Assembly: GCA_025201345.1 (NCBI GenBank)
Contig: JAIXMG010000026.1
Span: forward strand, 124,001-188,000
DNA length: 64,000 bases
DNA from: Thamnidium elegans
Lineage: Eukaryota > Mucoromycota > Mucoromycetes > Mucorales > Mucoraceae
Direction: 5' to 3'
A program made the translations under genes and the position numbers. Below the pieces are notes generated by a model. The model made no database searches, was not told the DNA's origin, and saw only the letters and a program-made list of their open reading frames with translations. Position 1 is the first letter of the stretch. Every line of letters starts with the position of its first letter. Of this stretch, positions 46,079 through 59,257 are shown piece by piece.

Positions 46079-47047
46079 CTTGAAAGGAATAATTCTTCAC
46101 CTTGTTCTTATTCATGCACTATAAAAATGCTACCGTCACGTATAGTTTAAACGCAGATTTAAAAATGTATCCATGTCCGAGGCACCAATGCTACACCAAC
46201 TTTTTTTAAAAGTAAAAAAAAAAATTAGTGCTGAAATAAAAATAAAAAAGGAGGTTTCTAATTCAACTTGTTTGTACTGCAATTGCCCTGATGATAACGT
46301 TTGCTATTGTTTTTAAAGGGCATTTCACATTTTTTTGTTTATTCATCTATAGAAAGAATGGAAACATAAATGTTTTTCTTAGCGAGCACAAGAGTGTGCG
46401 CAATAGTTTGTTGCTACAGTTTCACTAGTATTTGTTTATAGACTTTTCCGCTTTTTTTTGTTAGCTACTTTTAACTTGGTGATTTCTTCCTGTGTATATA
46501 TAGTAATGCACTCGTTGTTAGATTATTTAGTTTCCTCTCTGAGCGTAATTAAGAAGGAGAGACAAATCCCTTTTTTGTAAGCGCTTTTAAAGACGAGTAT
46601 ACAGATATCGAATGTTAATCTTCAATTCCTTTTTTTATGAAATTCAGAAGCTTACCTACAGAAAGAAAGAAAAAAGACAGTCGCGGTTTTTGGGCATTGT
46701 AAATTCATTTACTGTCTGTGCGTTATGCAACAGAAACCTGCCCCAATTTTTTTTTAAGGCAATGGAAACCTGAAGGTGCATTACCCAATTGGTTTTTTTT
46801 TTAGCTTACCATGTATTTTTTTTTCTTTAAAAAAAAAAAAGACAACTGAAAACAAGATATTCAAAGAGACACGAGAAGCCGTTATTTTCACAAAGAAGAA
46901 AAAAGACCTGTTTTGGTTGAAATAAATTGACTAACCTTGCACGTGTAAAAATATGGTCTTACCATAGTTTTAATATTTTATTATAAAATAAAGTTTTGAT
47001 CATTCTTTTTTTTCTTTTTTTTTATTTGTTTTTTTCTCTTAGTTAAT
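45530..47047. other. Intergenic, no gene recognised
   Basis: This 1.5-kb gap is dominated by A/T runs, including poly-T from about 45737 to 45776 and poly-A near 46047-46075. No coding-like text was noticed on either strand. Confidence 0.5.
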
Positions 47048-47871
47048 ATGGATCAAAAGAAAACAAGTTTATTAGAAGAAATTGATTTAGCTCGTTGCAG
47101 AGCACAATGGTCTACAAGTCTCGAATTATCTAAAAAGTATAAAAAATTATTACCAGAAGATTCAGGTAAAAAAAAAAAAAAAATAGCATGTTTAATTACC
47201 ATATTTGAAAATTTTATTCCTTACATGCCTTTATATATATATATATAAAAGTGCTTGATACTACTATAACTACCGAAGTCGAATTAATTCAATTACTGAA
47301 ATCAACATTTGATATCGAAAAGAAGGGTTGGGATGTCATTCATCAACATGACGATCTTGTTCATATTGCACTTTTACCCATTATTAGTCCTAAAAAAGTC
47401 GCTCATTTGATAAAGCGGCTTGATTTTTTAAACTTGGAACAAAATGAAAATGTAGAACTTACAAGCACTGATAATTGGCAAACACAGGTAATACACGTTC
47501 CTTTTTGTTTTTGTTTGTTTGTTTGTTTGTTTTTGACTAAAAGTGTTTCTTTAATAGTTTTCAAAAATCTTGTTGGCAAGAATTTATTTTGAATCAGGTC
47601 AATATGAATTAGCTTTAACAGCCTTACAAAATTTAGCTTTACGTATTGAGGATGTACAAACAGGTTATGGTTTAGTATTGCTGGTACAAGCAAGAGCAAT
47701 TAAAGGTATCTGTTTAGAAAAGAGTCAGAATTACGAAGCTGCTATCGAGGCTTATGACGCTGCTTGGAATGCTGTTGAATTACAACCTCAAGAAAGAGGA
47801 GTTATGTTATCTTTCTGGATCGAAGAGTGTCTTTACCGTGGTATCTTATTAAGATTAAGATTAAAGTAAGT

Positions 47872-47904
<33 letters not shown>

Positions 47905-50610
47905 ATGAGTGAATGTAACATGTTTATTTACAAAATGTTTTATTGTGTAGTCATTCTGTCAAAGATACATTAGGAATGATGCGTGCCTATATTCAGCTGG
48001 TTTCATCTCATTGGAGCCCTCATTGGCGTATGTTTAGACGCTGGGTCATCTTTAAGTTCTATGTCGACTATCTTGTCAAAGTCTATCAAGATAATACATA
48101 TATACCCCCTACCAAAAACACTAGTACAGATGTACCTGACGAATTCGCTGCATTTGAAGAACTTTCTGTATTAATGAACCTGTTTCGAAGTTTATTTACC
48201 ATTATCACACCTAATTTAAACGCTAAAGCTCAAAGTGAATATGGTATGTCACTTGCAAACATGATGATGGAATCGCATAATATTATGGGTTGGGGAGAAA
48301 TAAATCATATCAGAAGAGTACTTCAAGTAAGTTTTTATAATTTATGCAGTATCAAATATACTAACCACATTTATATACATATATATATATATATATATAA
48401 TAGTACTTGTATCAAGTTAAAGTAGCTACATTTAATGACCCTACAGTCAACCGATACATCTTCTTTACATTGTTAAGACTTGGTAGTTTAGAAGAAGCTA
48501 AATTTGCTTTACGCGCTTACCTTGATTTGATGGGTGTCCCCGATTTCGATACTGGTTATATTCTAGACGACACCATCGGTATATTACATGGCGAAACCAT
48601 CAACCCCGAAGAAAAGGATTCTGCTACTGACACCACCAAGGCTTTAACCACTACCTCTAAAGCAAACCGTATTATTACACGTCTCCCTGACTACGCCAAT
48701 GAATCGATCGACTCGATTATTGATGTTCTCTTGTCCGGCGTTAAACTGTACGGCCACGAAGAGCAAAACGGAAAGTTGGCAGCTTATTTGTCTGATTTGG
48801 CGTTGGATTTATTGATTGAGTCAGATACCAAAACAAAGTTGTGTCGAGTATACCGTGCGCGCGGTACCTCTTATGGTTTAATCGCTTCTCAATGCGAGGA
48901 CCATGATTTACGTGCCAGACATCACGAAGAGTCCATTCGTTCGTTGGAAACATCAATCAGTATCTATAGCTGTTGGAAGAGTTACTACGAATTGGCTTTA
49001 CAACAAGCTTTAGTACGTGATACACACGCGGCTATTAATTCAATTAGCAAGTCAATTGAATTACGTCCTGACCACGTCGAATCTTGGCATCTATTAGCAC
49101 TCTTGTACTCTTGTAAACGAACAGACGATTTACCTAAAGCGCTCAAGACACTTGAAGCTGGTCTTCAACTCTCTACCAAGAACGTATCGTCTGCCACAAG
49201 CATCCCTGTGTTTTCATGGAACAGTAATGAGATCAATGCAAGTGATTTATACAAGAAGGCAGAATCTTATCTGTCTATTCGCATGTCTCAATTGACAATT
49301 AAAGAAGCTATGGAAGGACCTGAGAATATCATGGATCAGTATAAAGAATTATTTGAAATATATACACAGTTAACACAAGAATTGGGTATCACTGCTGTGG
49401 TCGAAGAAGTTGCATCTCCTGTTCCTGTTCCTGCATCGCCTACCAGAAAGAGAAAAACAAGTCTGTCGTTGATTCGCCGTACTTCCTTGAACTCTGTTAA
49501 AAGCAGCTCTTCTACTGGTACTGATGCTCGTCCTAGGGCTTCTTCTGTAGAAGAATCCAGTAGACCTCATCCTCAAAGAAGTAACTCTGAAATAGAATAT
49601 CTTTCCGACGACTCTTCTGTATCTACTTCACTTACAAGGCAATCTTCGGCTCGTCGTAGTAGTAATCGTATTCAGCCTCCTATTGCTTCTTCTGTTCATC
49701 GTGCTAATAGTACTCTTAACGATTCAGAATTGAAAAAGAGAAGTTTGCAATTGATTGATTTAGGGTTAGCTAGAAGAATTGGTACTGCTGCCGCAAATCC
49801 TGCACAACACAATGGAAAGCAACATGGTAAATATAATATATTTTGCTTATAAGAAAGATATTAAAAAAGTAATAATAATGTGTAGATAGTAGTCGTTCAC
49901 TTGTTTCAGAAAGTGGTGTCAACTCTTCTGCAATTTCTTTAGCATCATTACTTACACCAGCCTATTCTATGGGTAGCCTTCGCAGTAACAGCGTAAGTAG
50001 TAGAACATCAAAAGCCGTGACACGTGATGGATTGATCGTCAGTACGTTTCATCAACACCATCAAGCATTCGAGATTCGACAAAAGACGCGTTGGCACGGT
50101 CTATTGGTTACACTCTGGTTAATGTCGACCAAAACATTTATCAAGGCCGGATTATTAGAAGAAGCCAATAAAGCATTAGGTGAAGCCGAACAATTGGGAT
50201 TAGGAGATCCCGGTGTATGGTATCAACTAGGTCAACTTAGTCTTAAGGCACGTGATTTAATCGAAGCCAAAAAAAAGAAGAGTAATCAAGATACAAAGGC
50301 AATTAAAGAAATGAATCATGTAGCAGCTGACGCGTTTGAAAAGGCGCTGGTGCTTGATGCAGATCACGTCCCTAGTCAAGTAGCTAAAGCCAGTCTGTTA
50401 CTAGACTCTCAAAAAGATTTAGCAGATGGTTTGTTACAGCAAATCACTCTTGGGTTAGGTTGGGATTCTGCCGAAGCTTGGTATCAGCACGCTAAATTAC
50501 ATTCTGCACTTGGAAGTTTAGGTAGAGCTAAAACTTGTTACTTGTTTGCGCTTGAATTAAATGATACTGAACCTTTGAGGAATTTGAATATTCTTCCACG
50601 ATTTATCTAA
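47048..50610 (+). CDS. YPP1: Ypp1/TTC7-family TPR protein (PI4-kinase complex adaptor)
   Basis: Exons 47048-47165, 47252-47487, 47558-47865, 47951-48326, 48404-49826 and 49886-50610 give 1061 residues. Many TPR-like helices occur, for example IYFESGQYELALTALQNLAL, GSLEEAKFALRAYLDLMGVP, and near the C-terminus AWYQHAKLHSALGSLGRAKT. A Ser/Pro-rich disordered segment (residues roughly 690-860) interrupts the repeats, as in fungal Ypp1. The MFRRWVIFKFYVDYL block also fits. In yeast, Ypp1 with Efr3 anchors the PI4-kinase Stt4 at the plasma membrane, and animal TTC7 does the same for PI4KA. All exon joins keep frame. The protein is longer than yeast Ypp1 because of the disordered insert. Confidence 0.85.
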
Positions 50611-50701
50611 TAAAAAAAAAGTCACTTTTTTTTTTTCATTTCACTCATTATTTTTTTCGTTTTTTTCATTTACGCTTTTTTTCCCTTTTTTTAACGCAAA
50701 T

Positions 50702-51108
50702 ATGAGAAATAACAATAGTCGACCACATGAATCGTCTAGTAATAAATTTGTAATTATACTTGTTTACTTGCTTTTACCCCCCCCCTTTTTTTTGTCTTTT
50801 ATTGTCTAAACGTTTTCTTCTTTATAGCAACGTAGTATAGAAAGGGAGAATTACGCAGCTGCAAGGAATAAAAAGTTATCGAAGGGAAGTCCGATTCCCA
50901 TTCCTCAAGGACCAGTAAGTAGATAAAAAAAACACACACACATTATAGTTATACCGTTATATAAACATTACTATTGCAATAGAATCATGATTCCTCTAAT
51001 TTGAAAATAATTTGTAAGTTACACCCCCCCTTTTTTTCATTTTCAAATTGTAATGTCTTTTTCTTTGTTTGTAGCCCGAATGAAGCGTAAAGATGGCCCT
51101 TCCCAGGT

Positions 51109-51146
<38 letters not shown>

Positions 51147-53242
51147 CGGAAATACTCAATTTAGCTTTTATAGAAAGATACTGTTAGAACCCAAGCTGTT
51201 AGAACCCAAACTGTAATTATATGTAACTTTATTTTTGCTTGCACATTGTATTAAAAAAAGTTAACACTATTTAAAATATATAGAAATATATACCCACCAG
51301 ATCAAGTAACAGACTGCAACCTCGTAAAAAAAAGGAAGAAGAAGTGATTGAAATTCAATCGGATGAAGAAGAACAGACACCGCGGCCTTTACACCGAAAG
51401 CGTCGAATAGTTCAACGTGACAATAGCAGTGATGAAGAGACAGAAAAAAAAACAGATTTTCATCGAATGAGAGAAGTAACTGCCAGGCTTCGAAGGGGAA
51501 TGACGGGACGAGAGACACAAGAAAAAATAAAAGATCGCGAGCAAGTGACAGAACGAAACGAACGTGATCGAGAGTCAAATCGAAAAACACAAGAAAAGAG
51601 GAAGTGTGATGAAGGAAGATTAACGTCTGAAAGAGCTGATAAAATACCTAAAGTCAATGTTACCAATTTCAAATCAAATATATTACCTAATGGACCGAAG
51701 AAGGATTACAGTAAAGTTCAAGCAGCTATTGAAAAAATGCAGAGTAACGCCATTGCCATCCTTCCTTCATCTTCTAAATATTTAGGCGAGGCAAGGAAGG
51801 AATCAGTCATTGCCTCCGAACCGGAAAGATCTTATATTGACAAACAAAAGGATACAGCTAGGGCCGGTCTGATTCAACGACTAAATATAAGCAATTCCCA
51901 TCATTCTTCAAAGACTCTTCCAACTCCTCGTATTCCAATATATACGCCAAGAGATCCTTTTAAGGAATCTCAAAAGGCCTATTCACGCCCAACCTTAACT
52001 GAAAGTGTACATAAAACATCTTCTATATATCATTTACCTGATTCACTTGCTCCTGAGCTTGACGTGTTTATTAAAAAGCCAGCTAAAATAGAAGCGAAAA
52101 AAGTGATTGAAAAAGAAACACCAGTTAAAGATATTTTCAGGACACCAGTCGAAGAAGATGATTTCAAGAAACCAGTTGAAGAAGAAAAACCTAAACTCCC
52201 TTACGATCCAATTGATGATGAACCAATAAAACCTATTGGTGTAGACAAGCACTTACTCACGTATCCATTTGAAGGCAAAAAATCAGTTACAATTTACGAG
52301 CGAGACTTGGAAAGATTAGAAGAAGATCAATTCTTGAACGATTCTTTACTGGATATTTTCCCTAAAATTTGGGCAGACCAGTATCCTAATTCATCTACAC
52401 ATACTTACAGCTCATTTTTCTATACCAAACTAGCCGGTGATGGTAGTTCTGTCAATTATGATAAAATTGGTCGATGGACTGCAAATATCAATATCTTTGA
52501 AAAGAAATTAATCATTATTCCGATTGCCCAACATCACCATTGGTATTTAGTCGTTGTCACCAATCCAGGTCTCTGCATTAACAATCGTGCCGATTATGGA
52601 TTAAAAATTGATCATATTGAAGAGAAAGATGAAGATATGGATGAAAGTGACGTGTCTGAACTTAAAGTGCCTTCACGACCTGGAAGAAAAGCAAAGAATT
52701 TAAAGGCTGGAGCAATACTTGATCGTAAGAAGTAAGCATACATATTTTATACGCGCATATATAAAATATTAATTTATTTATTTTATTTTATAGGCCTTAT
52801 ATTATGATATTAGATGCTTTAGGAGGAAGTAAATTCGAAACGTGTAGAAACACAAGTGAATATTTAAAAAAAGAAGCCATGCAAAAACTTAACATTAAAG
52901 AAGAAGACTTCGTGGAACCTGAATTTGTTTATACTGACTGTCCTAATCAAAAGAACTTTGTCGATTGCGGTGTATTTTGTTTACATTATATGAAGAGTTT
53001 ATATCAATATACAGAACGTATGATGGATGTCCTCTATGTAAGTATAAACTAATTGAAATATAAATGTAATACAGTGTAATTTAACCATCTGATTTTTGAA
53101 ATAGAATAATTTAAAAGGTGATAAGGGATGGGATATTGAAAATACGTTACCCAATTTTAGACTAGTTTTAAAGAGAATACTCAAGAAAAATATGGTGCAG
53201 TATAGAGAATACTTACGAAAGGCAATTGAACAAGAGGAGTAA
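50702..53242 (+). CDS. SUMO-specific cysteine protease, Ulp2/SENP6-7 type
   Basis: Eight exons: 50702-50749, 50828-50914, 50983-51013, 51075-51106, 51174-51212, 51284-52731, 52794-53037 and 53105-53242. They join in frame to 688 residues. The N-terminal 300 residues are charged and disordered, with a run of small exons. The C48 peptidase domain begins at LTYPFEGKKSVTIYERDLER. Catalytic residues are His in HHHWYLVVV, Asp in MILDALGG and Cys in VDCGVFCLHYM. The split between His and Asp by an acidic insert (EEKDEDMDESDVSEL) is typical of Ulp2/SENP6/7. The enzyme removes SUMO chains in the nucleus. Exon 5 encodes a direct repeat (VRTQAVRTQT). The small 5' exons are less sure than the catalytic part. 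Confidence 0.9.
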
Positions 53243-53378
53243 AAAAAACCCCCAAATACCTTTTGTATATTGGTTACTGTTATTTATTAAATTAATTGTA
53301 AAAAAAAAAAAGAAAAAAAAAAAAAAAGGTTAAATAAAAATTGTACATATAACTTTTTTTAAAAAAATTAAGTAATTA

Positions 53379-53805
53379 TTAAATTGTAGTATGCTTTGCT
53401 TGATATTCTTGTCGAAGTTGGTCAACTGTGCCATTTCCCTCATTTTTATCAAACAGTTTCTGAACATGTCTTATAAATCTATTATCATCAGGTACAGACA
53501 TGGTTGATCCAAGTAACTCCATGCATGTATCAAGATCACCTGCTAATAACCGGCCTAAATAAAATTATTTATGGTTATATCATTAAGTCCTTCAATCACC
53601 AAGACGAAGAAAAAAACTTACTTTCATAACTCTTTAATAATGTAACTGCAACAAAGAAAAATACATCGTAACCACATAAAAAGTAAGCGTCCCAAATTCT
53701 CATTAATGTGTGGTATCGAACAACGCCACCTGAAAACAATGTAATGTACCATCGAGTAGAGTAAATGTCACTTGATAGACCTAAATCTGCCTATCATACA
53801 GTTAG

Positions 53806-53837
<32 letters not shown>

Positions 53838-55092
53838 TACATATTGTACATATAAGTACTTACCAAGTGTTGATATAGTTTCGGCATGTATCTTTTTAAT
53901 AGTCGCTCTTGAATAAAAAAGCTTTCCATTAATATAGGAAATCCAGGTATATATAAATTATGTAATTTATCTCTCAAAAACATGTGAACAAGAATTAAGA
54001 ATGCCTTCTACTCATATAAAAAAAAAGGGAAAAAAATGAGTGCCATAATATAGTTAAATATAAATTAAACATACCTCTTCTTCACAATACATTAGTATCG
54101 TAGCAACAATATTTGTCATTCCTTGACAGTAACCAACTTCTTCATCGTAATTAGCAAATGCCCGAAGTACATTAAATAATGCACGTTGTCTAGGATACAG
54201 AAAAGTCTTTTTTTTTAGATTACGAAAAAAAAACTGTATATTATATTATTACCCTGATCCGTAACGCTGTTTAAACATGATATGGTCCCTTAATGTTCTT
54301 GGTATATCTAAATCAATTTGACGTTCATGCGATGTTTCTTTTGATAGTAATTCCTATTAAAAAAAAAATACACTTTTTTTGGTCAAATTAAAATATATAA
54401 TCGAGATATACACTTACTCGATAGGTGGATCTTAGTTTATAATCACTAGTTGCATTTCTTAAACAATCTGTTACTAGGTAATACCAAGCTTCTCTTCTCC
54501 AACAATCGGGAATACCTTTATAAACTCTCTTTTTAAATTTGGTAGAATAAACAAAACTATGTGCATGTTCATCGTGTATTATCACACTCTCCGACATTTT
54601 AGCCCATTTCTCAGCCCTTTCAACTTCTTTTTCTTTTGCTCTAAAATAATAAAAATCGCATGAGGAAAAATGACAGAGTAATAATATATATTTACTTTAT
54701 ATCCAAGTTAGAATTATCATCCAAGAATCCATATCTAAATTAGGACATTTAGAAATCAAAAATCAAAACATTTGAATTATATATATGTGTATAGAGTACC
54801 TGTCCGTCATTGCGTACCACTTTTCCATTTCAGCAGCAATATTCGGGACTTTTTCAGGACGTTGATCATATCGTTGCCTTAGATCGGAATCTCTTTTATT
54901 CATTTCGAATGAATTATCGGAAGTCGATTTTCGAACATGAGAAGAAGTCGTTCTTATGGAGGACTGTGTGGTAGTAAAGTCTGTATCACTCGAAGTCGTT
55001 GTTAACTGCGAAGCTGCTTGTTCTACCTCAAGTTGTGCATTCGATAGCTGTAACCAAACTGCAGATCCAGATGTATTTAATTCTGTTCCCAT
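53379..55092 (-). CDS. TBC-domain Rab GTPase-activating protein
   Basis: Eight exons on the minus strand: 55092-54800, 54734-54696, 54640-54418, 54353-54253, 54189-54075, 54007-53864, 53790-53622 and 53554-53379. They give 419 residues. TBC motifs in order are YKGIPDCWRREAWYYLV, then D-L-D-I-P-R-T (arginine finger context IPRTLRDH), QRALFNVLRAFANYDEEVGYCQGM (with the YxQ glutamine finger), and WYITLFSGGVVRYHTLMRIWDAYF. The protein accelerates GTP hydrolysis by a Rab GTPase. The partner Rab is not deducible. The Ser/Thr-rich N-terminus of about 90 residues has no domain. It is convergent with the Ulp2 gene, with 136 bp between stop codons. Confidence 0.93.
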
Positions 55093-55198
55093 TGCCTTGT
55101 GTTTTTATTTGGATAACAAGAAGAAAAAAAAAGTAAAAAAAGAAATATGATACATTTTATTTTATTTATTTTTTCCTATTGTGTGAGTTAAAACCCAG

Positions 55199-57432
55199 TT
55201 ATGCTTGAATATGAAGGGAAGGTGCTTTATCGTTAGTGTATTTACCGATCCATTCAAGTACTACATTATATATAATCAGTAACATATAAAAAACAAGTCC
55301 ATTATTATATATATACCTTCTTTATGCCATCTTAATGAGTTGGCAGGTTTTAATACCCAATGGTTTTCATCGGGAAAGTAAATGAGACGAGAAGGAACAC
55401 CTTGTCTTTGAAGGGCAGTAAAAGTAGATAATGACTCGCAAGTAGTTAATCTAAAATCATTACCACCTATTTTATATACTCAGATTAAAATTTTGTATCA
55501 TATACGACAATAATCACAAATTATTCTTACCGTGAATAATCAAAGTAGGTGTCTTCCAATTTTGAACGTAATTTGCAGGAGACCACTTTTCAAAACCATG
55601 TCTATTTTCTGGTTGAATAGGAGATCCACCAAACTAAGCAAAACAAAGTATGATTGATTACTTTAAATTTAATAAAGGAATATTATGTTGATTGTTTTAC
55701 CTCATGTTCCGCAAAATAAAGTTCATCTGTAGTGTAGTAAACTTGTGTAGTGGAGAATACACCATCGTGGTTAACAAGTGCCTTAAATTTCTTACTATGG
55801 CCGTTAATCCAATTTGCCATAAATCCACCATAAGATCCACCTAAGCCAGCTACTCTTTCTGAATCAAGGTAACTGTACTTTTCCAACACATGATCCAAAC
55901 CAGTTTCAAGATCAAAGAATGGATGAGAACCCCAATTATTAGCAATAGAATCAGTAAAGTTTTGACCATAACCAGTAGAACCATGGAAATTAATAGCAAC
56001 TACACCATAACCAGCACCAGCAAAAATTTGAGGATTCCAACGAGTAGACCAGTTATCATTCCAAGCGCCTTGAGGACCGCCGTGAATTAAGAATGCTACA
56101 GGGTATTTCTTTCCTTCTTCAAAATTAGTAGGTTTAAGGTACCAGCCGTGTACTTGTTGGTTCAATGCGCCTGTAAACCAAACATCTTCTGCATCGGCAA
56201 ATTCAGTTGATTCAAGTTTCTTAGCCAACCCTGATTCGATAGTAAGAGCTTTAATTTCTTTAGTTTCGACATTTAAAACATGCGCAATAAAGGGGTGTTT
56301 CATTGAACTAACACCACAAAAGATATTTCCTGAAGGAAGCACTTGAAGACCAGTAGCATATTTATCTTGAGTTAAAGGTTCAATAGTTTCACTCTCAATA
56401 TCGATGGCAAAAATCTTGTTACGTCCCTGTTCTTCAGCTGTAACATATAAAGTTGCAGCATCTAATGAAGAAGTAACTTCGTGGGGGCTTCTATCCCATG
56501 ATTCAGCAATTACTTTGCGTTCTTTTGTTTCAGGGTTATAAATAACAATACGGTTACGATCGGATTCGTATTGAGGTTTCATCATTTGAAAATAAACCAA
56601 TTGACCGGAAGAAGTATAATGAGGACCAGAAGAAGAAGCTGGGATATCCTTGTTAACAGCTACAGGACTTCCTTTACCATCAGTGGAGATTGTATAGATA
56701 TGTGCGGATGTTTGCCAGGCGTTATCCTTGGTATTGATCTTGGAGACAAAGGCAATTTGAGAGGCATCAGCTGAAATATCGTAATCTCCAGCATCACCTT
56801 GAGGGAAAGTAGGAGACTCTAAACCAGTTCCTTTTAATAAATTGATTGGTTCTCCTTCAATCTTATATTTTCCATCTTCAATTGAAAGACGAATTACAAA
56901 AATTGTATTCTTTTTTTCGGTAACATAAGTATCCCAATGTCTACACCCAAAAAAATATGTTTTTTTTAAGTATAAGCAATGACACTTTTTATACATTCCT
57001 TTTTTTTTTTTACCTAACCATAAGCTCATCAAAAGCTAAAGCAGTATCCTTTTTAGTTGACTCGAGTTCCTCATCCTTTTTCAAAGTTTCTTCCATAGAT
57101 AATGATCCATAAACAGAAGCAGAAAATGCTAATAATTTATGATCGACATTATATTTCAAACTACCGAACGCAATAGGAAATTTAGTGAGTTGATAAGGAG
57201 CTTGATCCTTTTTAGACAAATCTAAAACGTAAATTTGATCTACTTTTTCAGCAGTATTATGATGAAAATAAGCGACGTGCTTATCATCCAAAAAGAAGGG
57301 TTCGTTGTCTGAGATATCATAGGCGGGTTTAGTCAATTCTTGAACAGAGTTATCGTGAACACTCAAGAGATAAAGGTTTCTAACAGTCTATAATTTTATA
57401 TAAATATTGTGTTATTATACAGCTCAAAACGC

Positions 57433-57464
<32 letters not shown>

Positions 57465-57642
57465 TTACCTTGGTGTCTGCAATACTGTATGCAGACTGAG
57501 CATAAACAGCATAATGACCATTAGGAGAAATAACGGGAACGCTAGGTCTTGGTAATTGAATTAAATCAGTGGGAGTAAATTGTTGAGCCATCGTCAAAAT
57601 GCTAAATAGCGCAAGGACTACAAATATAGTTCTTATAATCAT
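55199..57642 (-). CDS. DPP5: Dipeptidyl-peptidase V-like secreted serine peptidase (S9)
   Basis: Exons on the minus strand: 57642-57469, 57387-57014, 56940-55701, 55633-55531, 55466-55317 and 55260-55199, giving 700 residues. A signal peptide (IRTIFVVLALFSILTMA) precedes a beta-propeller. The alpha/beta hydrolase part starts near VAFLIHGGPQGAWND. The catalytic triad is visible as Ser in GLGGSYGGFM, Asp in NDFRLTTCES and His in PDENHWVLKP. The size and order match fungal DPP V, which releases dipeptides from peptides outside the cell. Intron 1 has a T tract of about 30 nt in plus-strand sequence. It lies upstream of the TBC gene on the same strand, with 107 bp between. Confidence 0.94.
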
Positions 57643-58478
57643 TTTTATACTGAAAAAAAAAAGGAAACAAAGGAATTAATATCTTTATTCGCTAAAAAAG
57701 TTATTTCAAGTGGAGATTAAGGCCTTACATAAAAGGGATAAATTTCCTTTTAAAGTGACTGTGGGAAGCTAAGCTTTACATTCGTAGCATTTATGTACAC
57801 GAAAAAGGGTCTTTAGCAGAAGTAAACGTGTTACTCGGAAATGTGTCAATTTAGAAAGCACTTTTTTTCGCTCCTCGAAATACATTAATATTGGGAAGGG
57901 TACCAGCTATTTTTGATGTGTGTTCTTTGCATATTATTAGTTGCGTTGATGCTGTATAATATTTTTTATTCTTGGTTACTTCTTTTAATAAAATAGCATG
58001 TATAGATGGTAATAAGAGCCAATTATATTAAATATTCTGCGTATTAGTTTGACACAAATGTCATATTTACTTGTATCAATATCCAGGTACCAAAAGATCT
58101 AAATGCATGTGCATTTCAATTCAAAAGTGCTTTTTTTTTTTTACTTTTTTTTTTTACCGAAGCTCGGATATTGGTAAGAAAAAAGATGTATGTCTTTAAG
58201 GTTACACTTATTAATATGAATTCGTAAAGTATTTCAATCGTTGTACCTTTTTCAATTAAACTAGAGGAGATAGTGTTACACAATCAATTGTTAAAACGAT
58301 TTACTTTTTAAATTTGCGTACATAAATGATGCAAGATAAACATATTATCACTAGAGTACAAAGTTTCATAATCTCGCATCATATATTAAAATAGCACAAC
58401 GTAACAAAATACGAAGAAAAGGAGAAGGAAGTAATGATGATAATACTTTACAAATCAAAGGATATGTTTATGAGAAAC
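57643..58478. other. Intergenic, no gene recognised
   Basis: The DPP5 upstream region; AT-rich with no coding-like text noticed. Confidence 0.4.
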
Positions 58479-58900
58479 CTATTTCAAGCTTGGAAACCAG
58501 GCTCTTTTAGCCCAACTTGTTTCTATTTCAACAATGTCAGTGTCATTTGATGGTGATTGCTGATACGATGAGCTCTTCTTTTTTTCTTCCTTTTTTATAG
58601 TATCGCGTAATAAACAACCATTTTTGATTGTATGGTCTGTAGCATGTAAGACAAGCTGGTTATCTCGTCTTTTAATATATAATCTTTCAAGACTTCTTCA
58701 TTATTCAAGTTTATTATATTTAGTTTACTAAAACTGTGAAAATCCTAGTATTTATACGTTATATTTACACGTTCAGCGAAAAAAATGTATTGTTTTTCAC
58801 TTACATTTACGAGTGACTGTTGCTCTAAGAAGAACCGTATAGGTTTGCACAATATCCGTTTGCCATAACACAGGAAACTTCCCTTTTGAAAGGTGCGCAC
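58479..58900 (-). pseudogene. Unrecognised spliced gene or remnant with overlapping open frames
   Basis: On the minus strand an open segment ending at 58805 (KVYFCIVRTFQKGSFLCYGK ... EQQSLVN) has a perfect GTAAGT donor. It joins in phase after a TACTAG acceptor at 58744 to DFHSFSKLNIINLNNEEVLK ... MVVYYAIL and a stop at 58595. A second frame over the 3' part is also strongly coding-like: RRDNQLVLHATDHTIKNGCL, then SSSYQQSPSNDTDIVEIETS, ending WAKRAWFPSLK at 58479. The two frames cannot both be the main product. Either there is a missed splice or the gene is frameshifted. No family is recognised, and the start is not found. Confidence 0.35.
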
Positions 58901-59257
58901 TATACAAAAATATACTTTGTTTGTAATAAATTCATTATTGAAAAAGAAATAAGAAAAAAAAAAGGGGATATAGTTATCTATTTTATCATAAATTAGACTA
59001 CAATTTTTTTTTTCGCGCGTCGATAAAATAAAAACTTGTTTATATTGAAATATCCTTACTTATTGTACTTGTTTAATTCATGCGGCAAGCCGGTTTTTTT
59101 TATGGTCAGCCGTGCACCCCTTCTTTCAGACCAAGTTTATTTTTTTTTCGTTTTAACTTCAGCGAAGTCGTTTATTGTTGAGACGTCACTTTTGAAGTAA
59201 AGAAAAACATTTTTTTTTCTTTCCGTTGTTTTTCTTTCTTTTCCCTTTTTGCATACA

